Part shown: positions 8,408 through 17,539 of the stretch, one piece after another | Layout of the letters: every line of letters begins with the position of its first letter | Position numbering within the stretch: the first letter of the stretch is position 1 | Assembly (NCBI RefSeq): GCF_013376105.1 | Contig: NZ_JAAMFM010000011.1 | Coordinates: 43,776 to 107,775 of the forward strand | DNA: 64,000 nucleotides | Source: Arthrobacter wenxiniae | GTDB lineage: Bacteria > Actinomycetota > Actinomycetes > Actinomycetales > Micrococcaceae | Direction: 5' to 3' | Notes under the pieces: generated by a model | The model's input: only the letters and a program-made list of their open reading frames with translations | Database searches by the model: none | What the model was told of the DNA's origin: nothing | Position numbers and translations under genes: made by a program

Positions 8408-10549
8408 CTAGGCGGTGTGGAAGCGCCTGCCGTTAACACGCTCCGAGGCCCCGACCCTGTCCAGGTACGGGGTGATGCCGCCCAGGTGCATGGGCCAGCC
8501 GGCACCGAGGATCATGCACAGGTCGATGTCCTCGGGCCCGGCCACCACGCCCTCGGCCAGCATGAGGCCGACCTCCTCCGCGAGCGCGTCCTGCGTCTTT
8601 GCCAGCAGCTCTTCCCCGGTGGACGGAGTGGTGCCGAAGGAAAGCAGCGCCAGGGTGTCGGCCGGGATGTGCCGTGAGCCGTCCTCCGCCTTTTCCCACA
8701 GGCCTTTTTTGCCGGCGTCGATGAGCGCCTGCAGGTTGGCCGAGACGGCGATCCGGTCGCCGAACGCGGCGTGCATCGACTCCGTGACGTGCTGGGCCAC
8801 CGGCAGTCCCACCATGGCGAGCAGCGTGAACGGGGTCATGGGCAGGCCCAGGGGGCGCAGCGCGTTGTCGGCCGTGTGGGCGTCCGTGCCTTCGTCGAAT
8901 GCCCTGAAGACCTCGCCCATGAGCCGCAGCAGCACCCGGTTGACCACAAACGCGGGGGCGTCCTTGACCAGCACGGCAGTCTTGCGCAGCGCCCTGGCGG
9001 TGGCGAAGGCCGTGGCGAGTACGGCGTCGCCGGTCTTTGGCGCGCGCACAATCTCCAGCAGCGGCATGAGTGCCACGGGGTTGAAGAAGTGGAAGCCCAC
9101 CAGCCGTTCCGGGTGCTCGAGGCCTTCCGCCATGGCCGTCACGGACAGCGAGGAGGTGTTCGTGGCGAGGATGCACTCGGGGGAGACGACGGCCTCGACC
9201 TCGGCGAAGACCTGCTTTTTCACCTCGAGCTCTTCAAACACGGCCTCGATCACGAAGTCGGCGTCGGCGAAGGCGTCCTTCGTGACGGAGCCGGTGACCA
9301 GGGACTTGGTGCGGTTGGCGGCGTCCGGGCTGATCCGGCCCTTGGCGAGCAGCTTGTCCACCTCCCCGTGCACGTAGCCCACGCCCTTGTCCACGCGGGC
9401 CGCGTCGATGTCCGTCAGGACCACGGGCACCTTGAGCTGGCGGGCAAAAAGCAGTGCGAACTGGCCGGCCATGAGTCCGGCTCCCACCACGCCCACCTTC
9501 GTGACCGGGCGCGCCAGCGTGGCGTCCGGGGCGCCGGCGGGGCGCTTGCCGCGCTTTTGCACCAGGTCCAGGAACGCGTAGACGGTGTCCCGGAACTGCG
9601 GCGTCATCATCAGCTCCGCGAGGGCGTCCTCCTCCGCCTCGAAGGATTCGGCCTTGCTGAAGTTCCTGCCCTTCTCCAGCAGGTCGATCACCTTGGCGGG
9701 GGCCGGGGCGGCGTTGGAGGTCTTGGCCTCCACGAACGCCTTGGCATGGTCGACTGCGGCATCCCACGCCGCGCTGTTCTCCCCGCTGAGCGGTTCGTCG
9801 ACAGCGTTGGGCCGGCTGACGCTTTCGGCGCCGGCCAGCACGCGGGCCGCCCAGTTCAGGGACTGCTCCACGAAGTCGGCCGGTTCAAAGAGTGCATCCG
9901 CCATGCCGAGCTTGAATGCTTCCGGGCCGCTGAGGGTGCGGTTGTTGGACAGTGCGTTTTCCAGCATGACCTTCACGGCGTTGGCGGGTCCGATCAGGCG
10001 CGGGAGCAGGTACACGCCGCCCCAGCCGGGCACCAGGCCCAGGAACGCCTCCGGGAGGGCCAGGGCACCGGCGCCGGTGGACACCGTGCGGTAGTTCGCG
10101 TTCAGGGCGATCTCCAGCCCGCCGCCGAGGGCCATGCCGTTGATGAAGACAAAGCTCGGCACGCCAAGGTCGTTGAGGGTCGAGTAGACGTCGTGGCCCA
10201 GCCGTGCCATCGCGCGCCCGGCTTCCTTGTCCTTCAGCTCCTTGACGGCCGAAAGGTCGGCACCGGCGGCCAGGAAGAACGGCTTGCCGGTCACCCCGAC
10301 GCCGGCGATCTCACCCCGGGCGGCCCTTTCCCGCTGGGCCTGAAGTACCGTGCCCAGTTCGACGAGCGTGTTGGGGCCAAGCGTGCTGGGGCGCCTGTGG
10401 TCCAGGCCGTTGTCGAGGGTGATGAGGGCAAAGGTGCCGGCGCCGGGGGCTCCGTCCACGCCGGGCAGTGCGATGTCCTGCACATGGGAATGCGTCACCA
10501 CCTCGTCGGGGAACAGGTCGGTGAGCTGCTGAAAGTCCCGGGCGCTCAT
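8408..10549 (-). CDS. fadB: fatty-acid oxidation multifunctional enzyme: enoyl-CoA hydratase / 3-hydroxyacyl-CoA dehydrogenase
   Basis: A 713-residue beta-oxidation alpha subunit. Residues 1-250 form the crotonase domain, with oxyanion segments FFLAAGADLS and NGMALGGGLEIAL (E146) and a second catalytic glutamate in LPEAFLGLVPGWGG (E167). From about residue 370 comes the NAD-dependent 3-hydroxyacyl-CoA dehydrogenase: GVVGAGLMAG Rossmann motif, ATNTSSLSVTAMA and the catalytic-His stretch HFFNPVALMPLLEIV, ending with two C-terminal dehydrogenase domains. It hydrates trans-2-enoyl-CoA and oxidises the L-3-hydroxyacyl-CoA. ATG at 10549 overlaps the thiolase stop (ATGA), giving a coupled fadA-fadB operon with thiolase first. 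Likely controlled by the palindrome upstream of fadA. Confidence 0.93.
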   Translation of the reverse strand: MSARDFQQLTDLFPDEVVTHSHVQDIALPGVDGAPGAGTFALITLDNGLDHRRPSTLGPNTLVELGTVLQAQRERAARGEIAGVGVTGKPFFLAAGADLSAVKELKDKEAGRAMARLGHDVYSTLNDLGVPSFVFINGMALGGGLEIALNANYRTVSTGAGALALPEAFLGLVPGWGGVYLLPRLIGPANAVKVMLENALSNNRTLSGPEAFKLGMADALFEPADFVEQSLNWAARVLAGAESVSRPNAVDEPLSGENSAAWDAAVDHAKAFVEAKTSNAAPAPAKVIDLLEKGRNFSKAESFEAEEDALAELMMTPQFRDTVYAFLDLVQKRGKRPAGAPDATLARPVTKVGVVGAGLMAGQFALLFARQLKVPVVLTDIDAARVDKGVGYVHGEVDKLLAKGRISPDAANRTKSLVTGSVTKDAFADADFVIEAVFEELEVKKQVFAEVEAVVSPECILATNTSSLSVTAMAEGLEHPERLVGFHFFNPVALMPLLEIVRAPKTGDAVLATAFATARALRKTAVLVKDAPAFVVNRVLLRLMGEVFRAFDEGTDAHTADNALRPLGLPMTPFTLLAMVGLPVAQHVTESMHAAFGDRIAVSANLQALIDAGKKGLWEKAEDGSRHIPADTLALLSFGTTPSTGEELLAKTQDALAEEVGLMLAEGVVAGPEDIDLCMILGAGWPMHLGGITPYLDRVGASERVNGRRFHTA

Positions 10550-11796
10550 GCGGCGCTCCCTTCGTCTTCGGTGGGTGAGCCTGGGGGCGAAACCGTTGGG
10601 GTCCAGTGCGGGTTTTCCCAGATGACGGTGGCGCCCATGCCCAGGCCGATGCACATGGTGGTCAGCCCAAAGCGCACGGAGGGGTCTTCCTCGAACTGAC
10701 GCGCCAGCTGGGTCATGAGCCGCACGCCCGAGGAGGCCAGGGGATGGCCCACGGCGATGGCGCCGCCGTAGCGGTTGACGCGGGCGTCGTCGTCGGCAAT
10801 TCCGAAGTGGTCCAGGAAGGAGAGGACCTGGACGGCGAACGCCTCGTTGATTTCAATCAGGCCGATGTCCTCGATGCCGAGACCGGCCAGCTTCAGCGCC
10901 TTTTCGGTGGCGGGGACCGGGCCGATCCCCATAACCTCAGGATCGACGCCGGCGTATGCGAACTGCACCAGGCGCATCTTGACCGGCAGGCCGAGTTCCG
11001 CGGCGGCGTCGGAGGAGGCAAGGAGGGCCACCGTGGCGCCGTCGTTGAGGCCTGCGGCGTTGCCGGCCGTGACCCGGCCGTGGGCGCGGAACGGGGTGCT
11101 CAGCCCTGCGAGGTCCTTCAGGGTGGTCCCGGGCCGCGGTGGTTCGTCCACGGTGTTGACGGTCCAGCCCTGGCCGGGCTTCATCGTGGCGACGGGCACC
11201 AGGTCCGGCTGGATCCGGCCGTTCGCGCTGGCTGCGGCGAACTTGGCCTGGCTGGCCACGGCGTACGCGTCCGTGCGGTCCTTGGTGATGGCGGGGAAGC
11301 GGTCATGCAGGTTCTCTGCCGTGTTGCCCATGTTCAGGGCGGCGGGGTCCACGATCCGCTCGCTCATGAAGCGCGGGTTGGGATCGGCCCCGGCCCCCAT
11401 GGGGTGGTGTCCCATGTGCTCCACGCCGCCGGCCAGGACCACGTCGTATGAGCCGAAGCCGATGCCGGAGGCCGTGGTGGTCACGGCGGTCATGGCGCCG
11501 GCGCACATGCGGTCAATGGCGAAGCCGGGGACCGACGCCGGCAGGCCGGCCAGCAGCGCGGCGGTGCGGCCGATGGTCAGGCCCTGATCGCCGGTCTGCG
11601 TCGTGGCGGCGATGGCCACCTCGTCGATGCGTCCGGCGGGGAGCCGCGGGTTGAGGCGCATGAGTTCGCGGATGCACTTGACCACCAGGTCGTCGGCGCG
11701 CGTGGAGGCGTAGATGCCCTTGTCCCCTGCCCGTCCAAAAGGGGTGCGGACGCCGTCGACGAAGACAACGTCCCTGATCTGCCGATTTTGGCTCAC
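10546..11796 (-). CDS. fadA: acetyl-CoA acyltransferase (3-ketoacyl-CoA thiolase)
   Basis: A 416-residue thiolase. The nucleophilic cysteine is C98 in DRMCAGAM, the catalytic histidine is H351 in VGHPLASSG, and the second active-site cysteine is C382 in CIGLGMGA; NEAFA near 318 is the fourth conserved block. It performs the last step of beta-oxidation, cleaving 3-ketoacyl-CoA to acetyl-CoA and a shortened acyl-CoA. First gene of the fadA-fadB operon. The 190-base region before it contains a 16-bp palindrome suitable for a TetR-type repressor. Confidence 0.93.
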   Translation of the reverse strand: MSQNRQIRDVVFVDGVRTPFGRAGDKGIYASTRADDLVVKCIRELMRLNPRLPAGRIDEVAIAATTQTGDQGLTIGRTAALLAGLPASVPGFAIDRMCAGAMTAVTTTASGIGFGSYDVVLAGGVEHMGHHPMGAGADPNPRFMSERIVDPAALNMGNTAENLHDRFPAITKDRTDAYAVASQAKFAAASANGRIQPDLVPVATMKPGQGWTVNTVDEPPRPGTTLKDLAGLSTPFRAHGRVTAGNAAGLNDGATVALLASSDAAAELGLPVKMRLVQFAYAGVDPEVMGIGPVPATEKALKLAGLGIEDIGLIEINEAFAVQVLSFLDHFGIADDDARVNRYGGAIAVGHPLASSGVRLMTQLARQFEEDPSVRFGLTTMCIGLGMGATVIWENPHWTPTVSPPGSPTEDEGSAA

Positions 11797-11873
11797 CTGT
11801 AGCTCCTCAGTGCGAAAGACATGAATGTGACGCGCGCCACGCCAAGGAAGCGGGCGGCTGTGTCACACCTCAT

Positions 11874-11889
11874 GTTACTTGCCAGTAAC
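11874..11889. promoter_or_regulatory. palindromic operator candidate upstream of fadA
   Basis: GTTACT-TGCC-AGTAAC is a perfect 6+6 inverted repeat with a 4-base centre, 78 bases upstream of the fadA start in the fadA/rnd gap (11797-11986). Its size and TTACT/AGTAA arms fit a TetR-family fatty-acid-degradation repressor; the cognate regulator is not in the window. Confidence 0.5.
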
Positions 11890-11986
11890 TAAAGAGCTCA
11901 ACAAGTTGCAGTCACGACATCAGGGGAAACCGGAAACTGAGACGCAGTTGTTGTTGAAAAGGGGGCCGGAATCAGCAACAAGTGCG

Positions 11987-13480
11987 TCACAGTTGGACAG
12001 CAGCGGGTTTGCTGTCGCCGTTACCGATGTTCTTGTGTTGCCCGGGCGCCAGGGACTCGGGGTGGGCCAGGGCCTCGGCCAACAGCGGCGCGGTCTTCTC
12101 CACCTGCCAGGGGCGGGCACCCAGTCCGGCCAGGGCTGCTCCGACTGAGGCTTCCGTGGCGGGCGACGGCGGCCGCCAGCAAATGCGGCGCAGGTGGTCC
12201 GGGGTGAGCAGGTTTTCGGCGGGAATGTTCAGCTGCTCCGCGAGGCTGTTCAGTCGGGGCCGGGCAGTGGCCAAGCGCTCAGCCGCGGCGGCGTCGCGTT
12301 CGGCCCACACGCGCGGGGGCGGCGGCGCATTGGTGGGGACCTGCAGCGGCGGCAGGTCCGTGCTGGCCTTGGCTGCGTGCAGGGCATGCAGCCACTTCGG
12401 CGCGTCGCGCTTGGCGGCGCGGCCGTGGAAGCCGGCAAGCTCCAGCAGCGCCGGGACGGTGGTGGGCATCGCCTTGGCGGCGGCAATGATTGCGGAGTCG
12501 GGGATCAGCCTGCTCGGGGCGATGTCGCGGTGCTCGGCCAGCCGGTCCCGGGTGTTCCACAGTTCCCGGACGGCCGCGAGCTGGACCCGGTTGCGGATGG
12601 CGTGGGAGCCCGAGGTGCGCCGCCACGGGTCCACGCGCGGGGCCGGCACGCCGGCGTCGATGAGGTGCTGGAATTCCTGGGCCGCGTAGTCGAGCTTGCC
12701 GTCGGCCTCCAGCCTGGCCACCAGCTCTTCCTCCAGCTCGGCCAGCACCTCCACATCGAGGGCGGCGTAGCGCAGCCAGGGCTCGGGGAGGGGGCGGCGC
12801 GACCAGTCCGCGGCGGAGTGCTCCTTGGCCAGGTGGTAGCCCAGCAGGGATTCGACGACGGCGCCGAGCCCCACGCGCGGCAGGCCGGCGATGCGGGCGG
12901 CGAGCTCCGTGTCGAAGAGCTTGTCCGGCCACATGCCGGCGTCCGCCAGGCAGGGCAGGTCCTGGCTGGCCGCGTGCAGGATCCATTCCACGCCGCGCAG
13001 GGCCTCGTCGATGATCTTCAGGTCGTCGAAGGCCTCGGGGTCGATCAGCCAGGTGCCTGCGCCGTCGCGGCGGATCTGGACCAGGAAGGCACGCTGGCCA
13101 TAGCGGAAGCCGGAGGCCCGCTCGGTGTCCACCGCGGCCGGGCCCTGGCCCGCGGCAAGGGCGGCGGCGCAGCGCTTGAGCGCGGGCAGGGTGGAAATGA
13201 CTTCGGGGACGCCTTCGCGCGGCATGTCCAGCTCCACCAGGTCCGGCAGGTCCCCAAGCTCCACCCGCACGCCGTCGATGACCACGGAGGTCAGCGGCGC
13301 CTCGGCCACGTCGGTGGACTGCTGCTGGGCAGCGGCGGGCGGCCCGCCCGTGGAGGAGGTGCCGGCGGCAGAGGACCGTGCGCTGGAGGCGGCGGCCGGT
13401 TGGGCGTGTCCGGGATTGTTCAACTCGGTGGACTTTTTGATCCGGACGCGGCTGTGTGCTGAGGTGGCAGGTTCACTCAT
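11987..13480 (-). CDS. rnd: ribonuclease D (DEDDy 3'-5' exonuclease with HRDC domain)
   Basis: A 497-residue protein. After a low-complexity Ala/Ser/Pro N-terminus (about residues 20-60) comes the DEDDy exonuclease domain: D118 and E120 in AVDTERASG, D174 in HAASQDLPCL, and Y238/D242 in LRYAALDVEVL. The HRDC domain follows at about 300-380 (ELWNTRDRLAEHRDIAP). RNase D trims 3' ends of tRNA and other stable RNAs. It is followed on the same strand by nothing until fadA and preceded by the DUF3000 gene, a pairing frequent in actinobacteria. A TAGACT -10-like box lies 9 bases upstream of the ATG. Confidence 0.92.
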   Translation of the reverse strand: MSEPATSAHSRVRIKKSTELNNPGHAQPAAASSARSSAAGTSSTGGPPAAAQQQSTDVAEAPLTSVVIDGVRVELGDLPDLVELDMPREGVPEVISTLPALKRCAAALAAGQGPAAVDTERASGFRYGQRAFLVQIRRDGAGTWLIDPEAFDDLKIIDEALRGVEWILHAASQDLPCLADAGMWPDKLFDTELAARIAGLPRVGLGAVVESLLGYHLAKEHSAADWSRRPLPEPWLRYAALDVEVLAELEEELVARLEADGKLDYAAQEFQHLIDAGVPAPRVDPWRRTSGSHAIRNRVQLAAVRELWNTRDRLAEHRDIAPSRLIPDSAIIAAAKAMPTTVPALLELAGFHGRAAKRDAPKWLHALHAAKASTDLPPLQVPTNAPPPPRVWAERDAAAAERLATARPRLNSLAEQLNIPAENLLTPDHLRRICWRPPSPATEASVGAALAGLGARPWQVEKTAPLLAEALAHPESLAPGQHKNIGNGDSKPAAVQL

Positions 13481-13540
13481 GATGACTCCAGTCTAGCGAA
13501 CGGCTCCGGCACTGGCGGGCCGGCGGGCGGCTGCCGGCCG

Positions 13541-14110
13541 TCAGCGCCGGCGCCGCTGGCGCAGCAGGGTCACGCCGTCGGGCACGGGAGGCAGGCCGGC
13601 AAACGTGCACACCATGGTGGACCAGGCTTCCAGGTGGGCCCGGACGGCGGGGCCGCAGGGCGTCCAGGACGCCCGCAGTTCAATGTCGATGGCGTCCGGG
13701 CGTGCGGCCAGGGTGCCGTAGCTTTCGGACAGGATCCGGGTGGCCGTGCCGCCGGCGGCACGGTATGCGGCCCCGTGGTCGTCCAGGGCCTCAACCAGCC
13801 AGGCCCAGGCGACATTCCCCAGCAGGGCATCGTTGCCGATGTCCGGTTCCAGCTCGGCCCGGATGTAGGTGACGATCCGGAAGGTGCCCTCCCACAGCGA
13901 GGAACCGTTGGGGTCGTGCAGCAGGATGAACCGTCCGGTGGCGGCTTCCTCGCCGTCGGCCATGACTTCGGCCCCGAGGGCCACACCGTAGGGTGCAAGC
14001 CGGGACGGTGCGGGGATTTCCGCGAGCTTGAGCTCGGGGCGGTTGCGGGCGGCACGCAGCGAGGCCAGGGCTGCCTGGAATTCGGCCGGAAGCTGCGGTT
14101 GTGCGCTCAC
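13541..14110 (-). CDS. DUF3000 family protein
   Basis: A 189-residue protein matching the actinobacterial DUF3000 family by eye (SRLAPYGVALGAEV, RFILLHDPNGSSLWEGTFR, LRASWTPCGP). Its function is unknown. No signal peptide or membrane segment is visible, so it is probably cytoplasmic. The family is typically encoded immediately before RNase D, as here (60-base gap, same strand), which suggests a role linked to RNA processing, though that is only contextual. Confidence 0.8.
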   Translation of the reverse strand: MSAQPQLPAEFQAALASLRAARNRPELKLAEIPAPSRLAPYGVALGAEVMADGEEAATGRFILLHDPNGSSLWEGTFRIVTYIRAELEPDIGNDALLGNVAWAWLVEALDDHGAAYRAAGGTATRILSESYGTLAARPDAIDIELRASWTPCGPAVRAHLEAWSTMVCTFAGLPPVPDGVTLLRQRRRR

Positions 14111-14172
14111 CTTGGCAGGCTATGGCGTTCCCGCCCCCAATCGGTGAAGGCGCGCCGCCGGGGCGCCTGCGC

Positions 14173-15246
14173 CTAGGCGCCAACCTCTTCGCGGATGGCG
14201 GCCACAAAGCTGTCAATGTCTTCCTCGGTCGTGTCGAAGGAGCACATCCAGCGCACCTCGCGGGCGGCCTCATTCCAGTCATAGAAGCGGAACCTTCTGC
14301 GCAGGCGGTCCGCCACGCCGGGCGGCAGCACGGCGAAGATGCCGTTGGACTCGGTGGCCTGGGTGGGCTGCACGCCGGGGATCGCGTCGACGGCGGCACG
14401 CAGCCTCGCTGCCATGGCGTTGGCATGCCCGGCGGACTTCAGCCACAGGCCGTCCTCCAGCAGGGCCAGCAGCTGCGCGGAAATGAAGCGCATCTTGGAG
14501 GCCAGCTGCATGTTCATCTTGCGCAGGTAGATCAGCCCGTCCGCGGCCTCCGGGTTCAGGGCCACCACGGCCTCGCCAAACATGATGCCGTTCTTCGTGC
14601 CGCCAAAGGAGAGGATGTCCACACCGGCGTCCGCGGTGAATTCGCGCACGGGCACGTCCAGGAAGGCCGCGGCATTGGCCAGCCGGGCGCCGTCCATGTG
14701 GACCTTCATGCCCAGCGAGTGGGCGTGGTCGCAGATGGCCTTGACCTCCGCCGGCGTGTAGCAGGTGCCCAGTTCGGTGGTCTGGGTGATGGAGACCGCC
14801 AGCGGCTGGGCGCGGTGTTCGTCGCCGAAGCCCCAGGCCTCCCTGTCGATCAGCTCCGGCGTCAGCTTGCCGTCCGGGGCGGGAACGGCCAGCAGCTTCA
14901 TGCCGCCCACCCGCTCCGGCGCCCCGTTTTCGTCGCAGTTGATGTGGGCCGTCTGCGCACACACCACGGCCCCCCAACGCGGCAGCAGTGACTGGAGGGC
15001 GGTGACGTTCGCGCCCGTGCCGTTGAAGACGGGGAACACCTCCACCGGCCTGCCGAACAGCTCCACCAGCTTTTCCTGCAGCCGCGCGGTGTAGACGTCC
15101 TCGCCGTAGGACACCTGGTGGCCCTCGTTGGCGGCGGCCAGCGCGGCCAGCACTTCCGGGTGCACGCCCGAGTAGTTGTCGGAGGCAAAGCTGCGGACAG
15201 CCGGGTCGTGGAGCCGTGCGCGGGTGGAAACGGTGTCAGTGGTCAC
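14173..15246 (-). CDS. low-specificity L-threonine aldolase / beta-eliminating lyase family
   Basis: A 357-residue fold-type I PLP enzyme. Recognisable are SDNYSGVHPEVL near the start, NGTGANVTAL (cofactor phosphate region), HMDGARLANAAAFL (aspartate contacting PLP) and the lysine in SFGGTKNG that would form the Schiff base. Members split L-threonine or allo-threonine to glycine and acetaldehyde. The GTG at 15246 has AGAAGG upstream and gives the expected N-terminus. It is the third gene of an operon with a DUF6421 gene and an SDR (10-base gap), an arrangement conserved in actinobacteria whose joint function is unknown, so the true substrate may differ from threonine. Confidence 0.88.
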   Translation of the reverse strand: MTTDTVSTRARLHDPAVRSFASDNYSGVHPEVLAALAAANEGHQVSYGEDVYTARLQEKLVELFGRPVEVFPVFNGTGANVTALQSLLPRWGAVVCAQTAHINCDENGAPERVGGMKLLAVPAPDGKLTPELIDREAWGFGDEHRAQPLAVSITQTTELGTCYTPAEVKAICDHAHSLGMKVHMDGARLANAAAFLDVPVREFTADAGVDILSFGGTKNGIMFGEAVVALNPEAADGLIYLRKMNMQLASKMRFISAQLLALLEDGLWLKSAGHANAMAARLRAAVDAIPGVQPTQATESNGIFAVLPPGVADRLRRRFRFYDWNEAAREVRWMCSFDTTEEDIDSFVAAIREEVGA

Positions 15247-15256
15247 TGCAAGCCTT

Positions 15257-15955
15257 CTAGTTGAGTTCGATGCGGTGGCCGTTGAGCTGCACCGCGGGAG
15301 TGGAAAAGAGCCCCACCACAGTCTGCCCCAGGACGGCAACGTCGGTGAAACCGGGAAATTTCCGTTCGGGGGAGGCGGCCCGCATGGCGTCGTCCACCAG
15401 GGCCTTCACCACCAGCACGACGGCGGCCGGCCCGGGACTGGCGTCCTGGGCGAACCCCGCGGCCAATGCCCGGACCCAGGTTTCCGCGGCCGCCTTGACG
15501 GCTGCGTAGTTGGCGTTGCCGGGGGTGGGTGCCGTGACGGAGGTGGAGGAGACGATCGCGATGCGGCCGGAGCCGGAGGCCGCAATCTCGTCGTAAAACG
15601 CGCGCGTGGTGTTGCGCAGGGTGGTGAGCACTGAGCGGTGCAGGAAGTCCCAGTCGGCGTCGCTTTGCGCGGCCAGGCCCTTGCCGCCGCGCCAGCCGCC
15701 CACCAGGTGGACCAGGCCTCCGACGGGGCCATGCTCGCGGTGGATACTGTCCCCCATGGCGGCGACGGCCTCCGGGTCCGCGAGGTCGCACACGAGGGGG
15801 ACGGCGCCGCCGGTCAGGGCGGCCGCCGCCCCGATGCGTCCGGCGTCGGACCCCACCGTGAGGACACGGAAACCGGCGGACACCAGCGCGGAGGCAACCG
15901 CGATGCCGGCGGCGCTGCTGCCGCCGGCCACCAGCACAAGGGGAGATTCGCTCAT
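15257..15955 (-). CDS. SDR family NAD(P)-dependent oxidoreductase
   Basis: A 232-residue Rossmann-fold protein. The N-terminal AGGSSAAGIAVASAL replaces the usual TGxxxGIG motif, and the catalytic string is S-x12-Y-x3-K (VSSTSVTAPTPGNANYAAVK), the classical SDR active site. It starts with ATG at 15955, 18 bases after the DUF6421 stop, and ends 10 bases before the threonine aldolase start; all three are probably one transcript. The substrate is not predictable from sequence. Confidence 0.85.
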   Translation of the reverse strand: MSESPLVLVAGGSSAAGIAVASALVSAGFRVLTVGSDAGRIGAAAALTGGAVPLVCDLADPEAVAAMGDSIHREHGPVGGLVHLVGGWRGGKGLAAQSDADWDFLHRSVLTTLRNTTRAFYDEIAASGSGRIAIVSSTSVTAPTPGNANYAAVKAAAETWVRALAAGFAQDASPGPAAVVLVVKALVDDAMRAASPERKFPGFTDVAVLGQTVVGLFSTPAVQLNGHRIELN

Positions 15956-15973
15956 GCCTACAACAGTACCCAC

Positions 15974-17359
15974 CTACGCTTCGCTGGCGCCGGTGATGCC
16001 GGAGGTCGATTCAATGACGCCGCGCATTTTCTTGGCGAGGGCCTCGTAGAACATGGAAAGCGGGAATTCGTCATCCATGACCTGGTCGGTGACCTCGCGC
16101 AGCGGGGCCGTCAGCGGCAGCGCGTCGGGGCCCTTGGCCCAGATGGAGGCCGGGTTCGGGGTCAGCGTGCCGGAGACCAGCTCGTAGGCGGCCAACCAGT
16201 GGGCCAGCTTGGGCCGGTCGATCGAGCGCCAGTACAGCTCCTCGATCGCGTGGCCCAGGGCGATCACGACGTCGGGCACCTCGGCCCAGTCGATGGTGAG
16301 CTTGGTGTCCGTCCAGTGCAGCACGTGGTGCTGGTGGAGCCAGGCGAAGAGCAGCTGCCCGCCGAGCCCGTCGTAATTGCGGACCCGGCTGCCGGTGATG
16401 GCGAAGCGGAAGATCCTGTCAAAGATCACGGCGTACTGGACCAGCTTCGCGTGCCGGCGGGCCTCGGGGGAGGCGTTCTCGTCGCCTTCCACGGCCACGG
16501 ATTCGCGGTACGCGGTCAGGTCGCATCTCAGTTCCTCGAGGGAGTAGAGGAAGTAGGGCATGCGCTGCTTGATCATGAACGGATCAAAGGGCAGGTCCCC
16601 GCGCATGTGCGTGCGGTCGTGGATCAGGTCCCACATGACGAACGTTTCCTGCGTGAGCGCCTGGCTGTCCAAAAGTTCGACGGCGTCCGCCGGCAAATCC
16701 AGCCGGGTCACGGAGGCGGCCTCCCGGACCACGCGGCGGAAGCGCGCGGCCTCGCGGTCCTGGAAGATGGCCCCCCAGGTGAAGGTGGGGGTTTCGCGGA
16801 CGGCCACGCTTTCCGGGAACAGCACGGCCGAGTTGCTGTCGTAGCCGGGGGTGAAGTCGATGAAGCGCAGCGGGACAAAGAGCTTGTTGGAGTAGCTGCC
16901 GGCTTCCAGTTCGCCGATGAACTCGGGCCAGATGACCTCCACCAGGACGGCCTCCACGAAGCGGGAGGTGGACCCGTTCTGGGTGTACATGGGGAATACC
17001 ACCAGGTGGCCCAGGCCGTCCACCCGGTGCTCCTGCGGCTTGAACGCGAGCAGGGAGTCCAGGAAGTCGGGCACGCCCAGGCCTGCCGCCACCCACTTGT
17101 TGAAGTCCTCCACCGCAAGGCGCAGGTAGTCGGCGTCGTGGGGGAAATGCGGCGCCAGGGCCTGGATGGAGCCGGTGATGGTCTCGACAAGCTTCTGGGC
17201 GCGGGCACGGACGTCCGGGTCGGGAACCGAGCCGTCCTTGGCCTGGAGTCCCTGCAGGCTCGTGGCGGCCTGCTTGAGGGCAAGCCACGAGGGGTCGGTG
17301 GCCAGACCCTGGTGGTTGGTTCCGGGGGCGGTGTCCCGTGCTTCCGCGGTGATGCTCAT
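15974..17359 (-). CDS. DUF6421 family protein
   Basis: A 461-residue soluble protein that I place in DUF6421 from memory of the family and its gene neighbourhood. No characterised domain is evident. A His-rich stretch (WDLIHDRTHMRGDL, then HQHHVLHWTD about 90 residues later) with nearby acidic residues could bind a metal, but this is speculation. First gene of an operon with an SDR and a threonine aldolase-like enzyme. Upstream (17360-17480) the DNA is noticeably AT-richer than its surroundings and probably holds the promoter. Confidence 0.75.
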   Translation of the reverse strand: MSITAEARDTAPGTNHQGLATDPSWLALKQAATSLQGLQAKDGSVPDPDVRARAQKLVETITGSIQALAPHFPHDADYLRLAVEDFNKWVAAGLGVPDFLDSLLAFKPQEHRVDGLGHLVVFPMYTQNGSTSRFVEAVLVEVIWPEFIGELEAGSYSNKLFVPLRFIDFTPGYDSNSAVLFPESVAVRETPTFTWGAIFQDREAARFRRVVREAASVTRLDLPADAVELLDSQALTQETFVMWDLIHDRTHMRGDLPFDPFMIKQRMPYFLYSLEELRCDLTAYRESVAVEGDENASPEARRHAKLVQYAVIFDRIFRFAITGSRVRNYDGLGGQLLFAWLHQHHVLHWTDTKLTIDWAEVPDVVIALGHAIEELYWRSIDRPKLAHWLAAYELVSGTLTPNPASIWAKGPDALPLTAPLREVTDQVMDDEFPLSMFYEALAKKMRGVIESTSGITGASEA

Positions 17360-17483
17360 GGTGAGTCATCCTTTCCTGAGGTGTGGTCTGCCGCCTGCGG
17401 CAATTTTCCGAGACTATCAATGGAACAGGAAATCTTATGTTTGATATTCCTAAGCATTAGAAACAGTCATGCTCGAGGGCATG

Positions 17484-17528
17484 AAAAAGCGGCGCGGCCC
17501 AAGCGTTGCATATGCTCGTCCGCGCCGC
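17484..17528 (-). terminator. rho-independent terminator of msrB
   Basis: On the minus strand GCGGCGCGG (17520-17528 arm) pairs with CCGCGCCGC (17489-17497 arm) and is followed by TTTTT (17484-17488). It lies directly after the msrB stop at 17540. Confidence 0.8.
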
Positions 17529-17539
17529 AGTGGCGCCTG

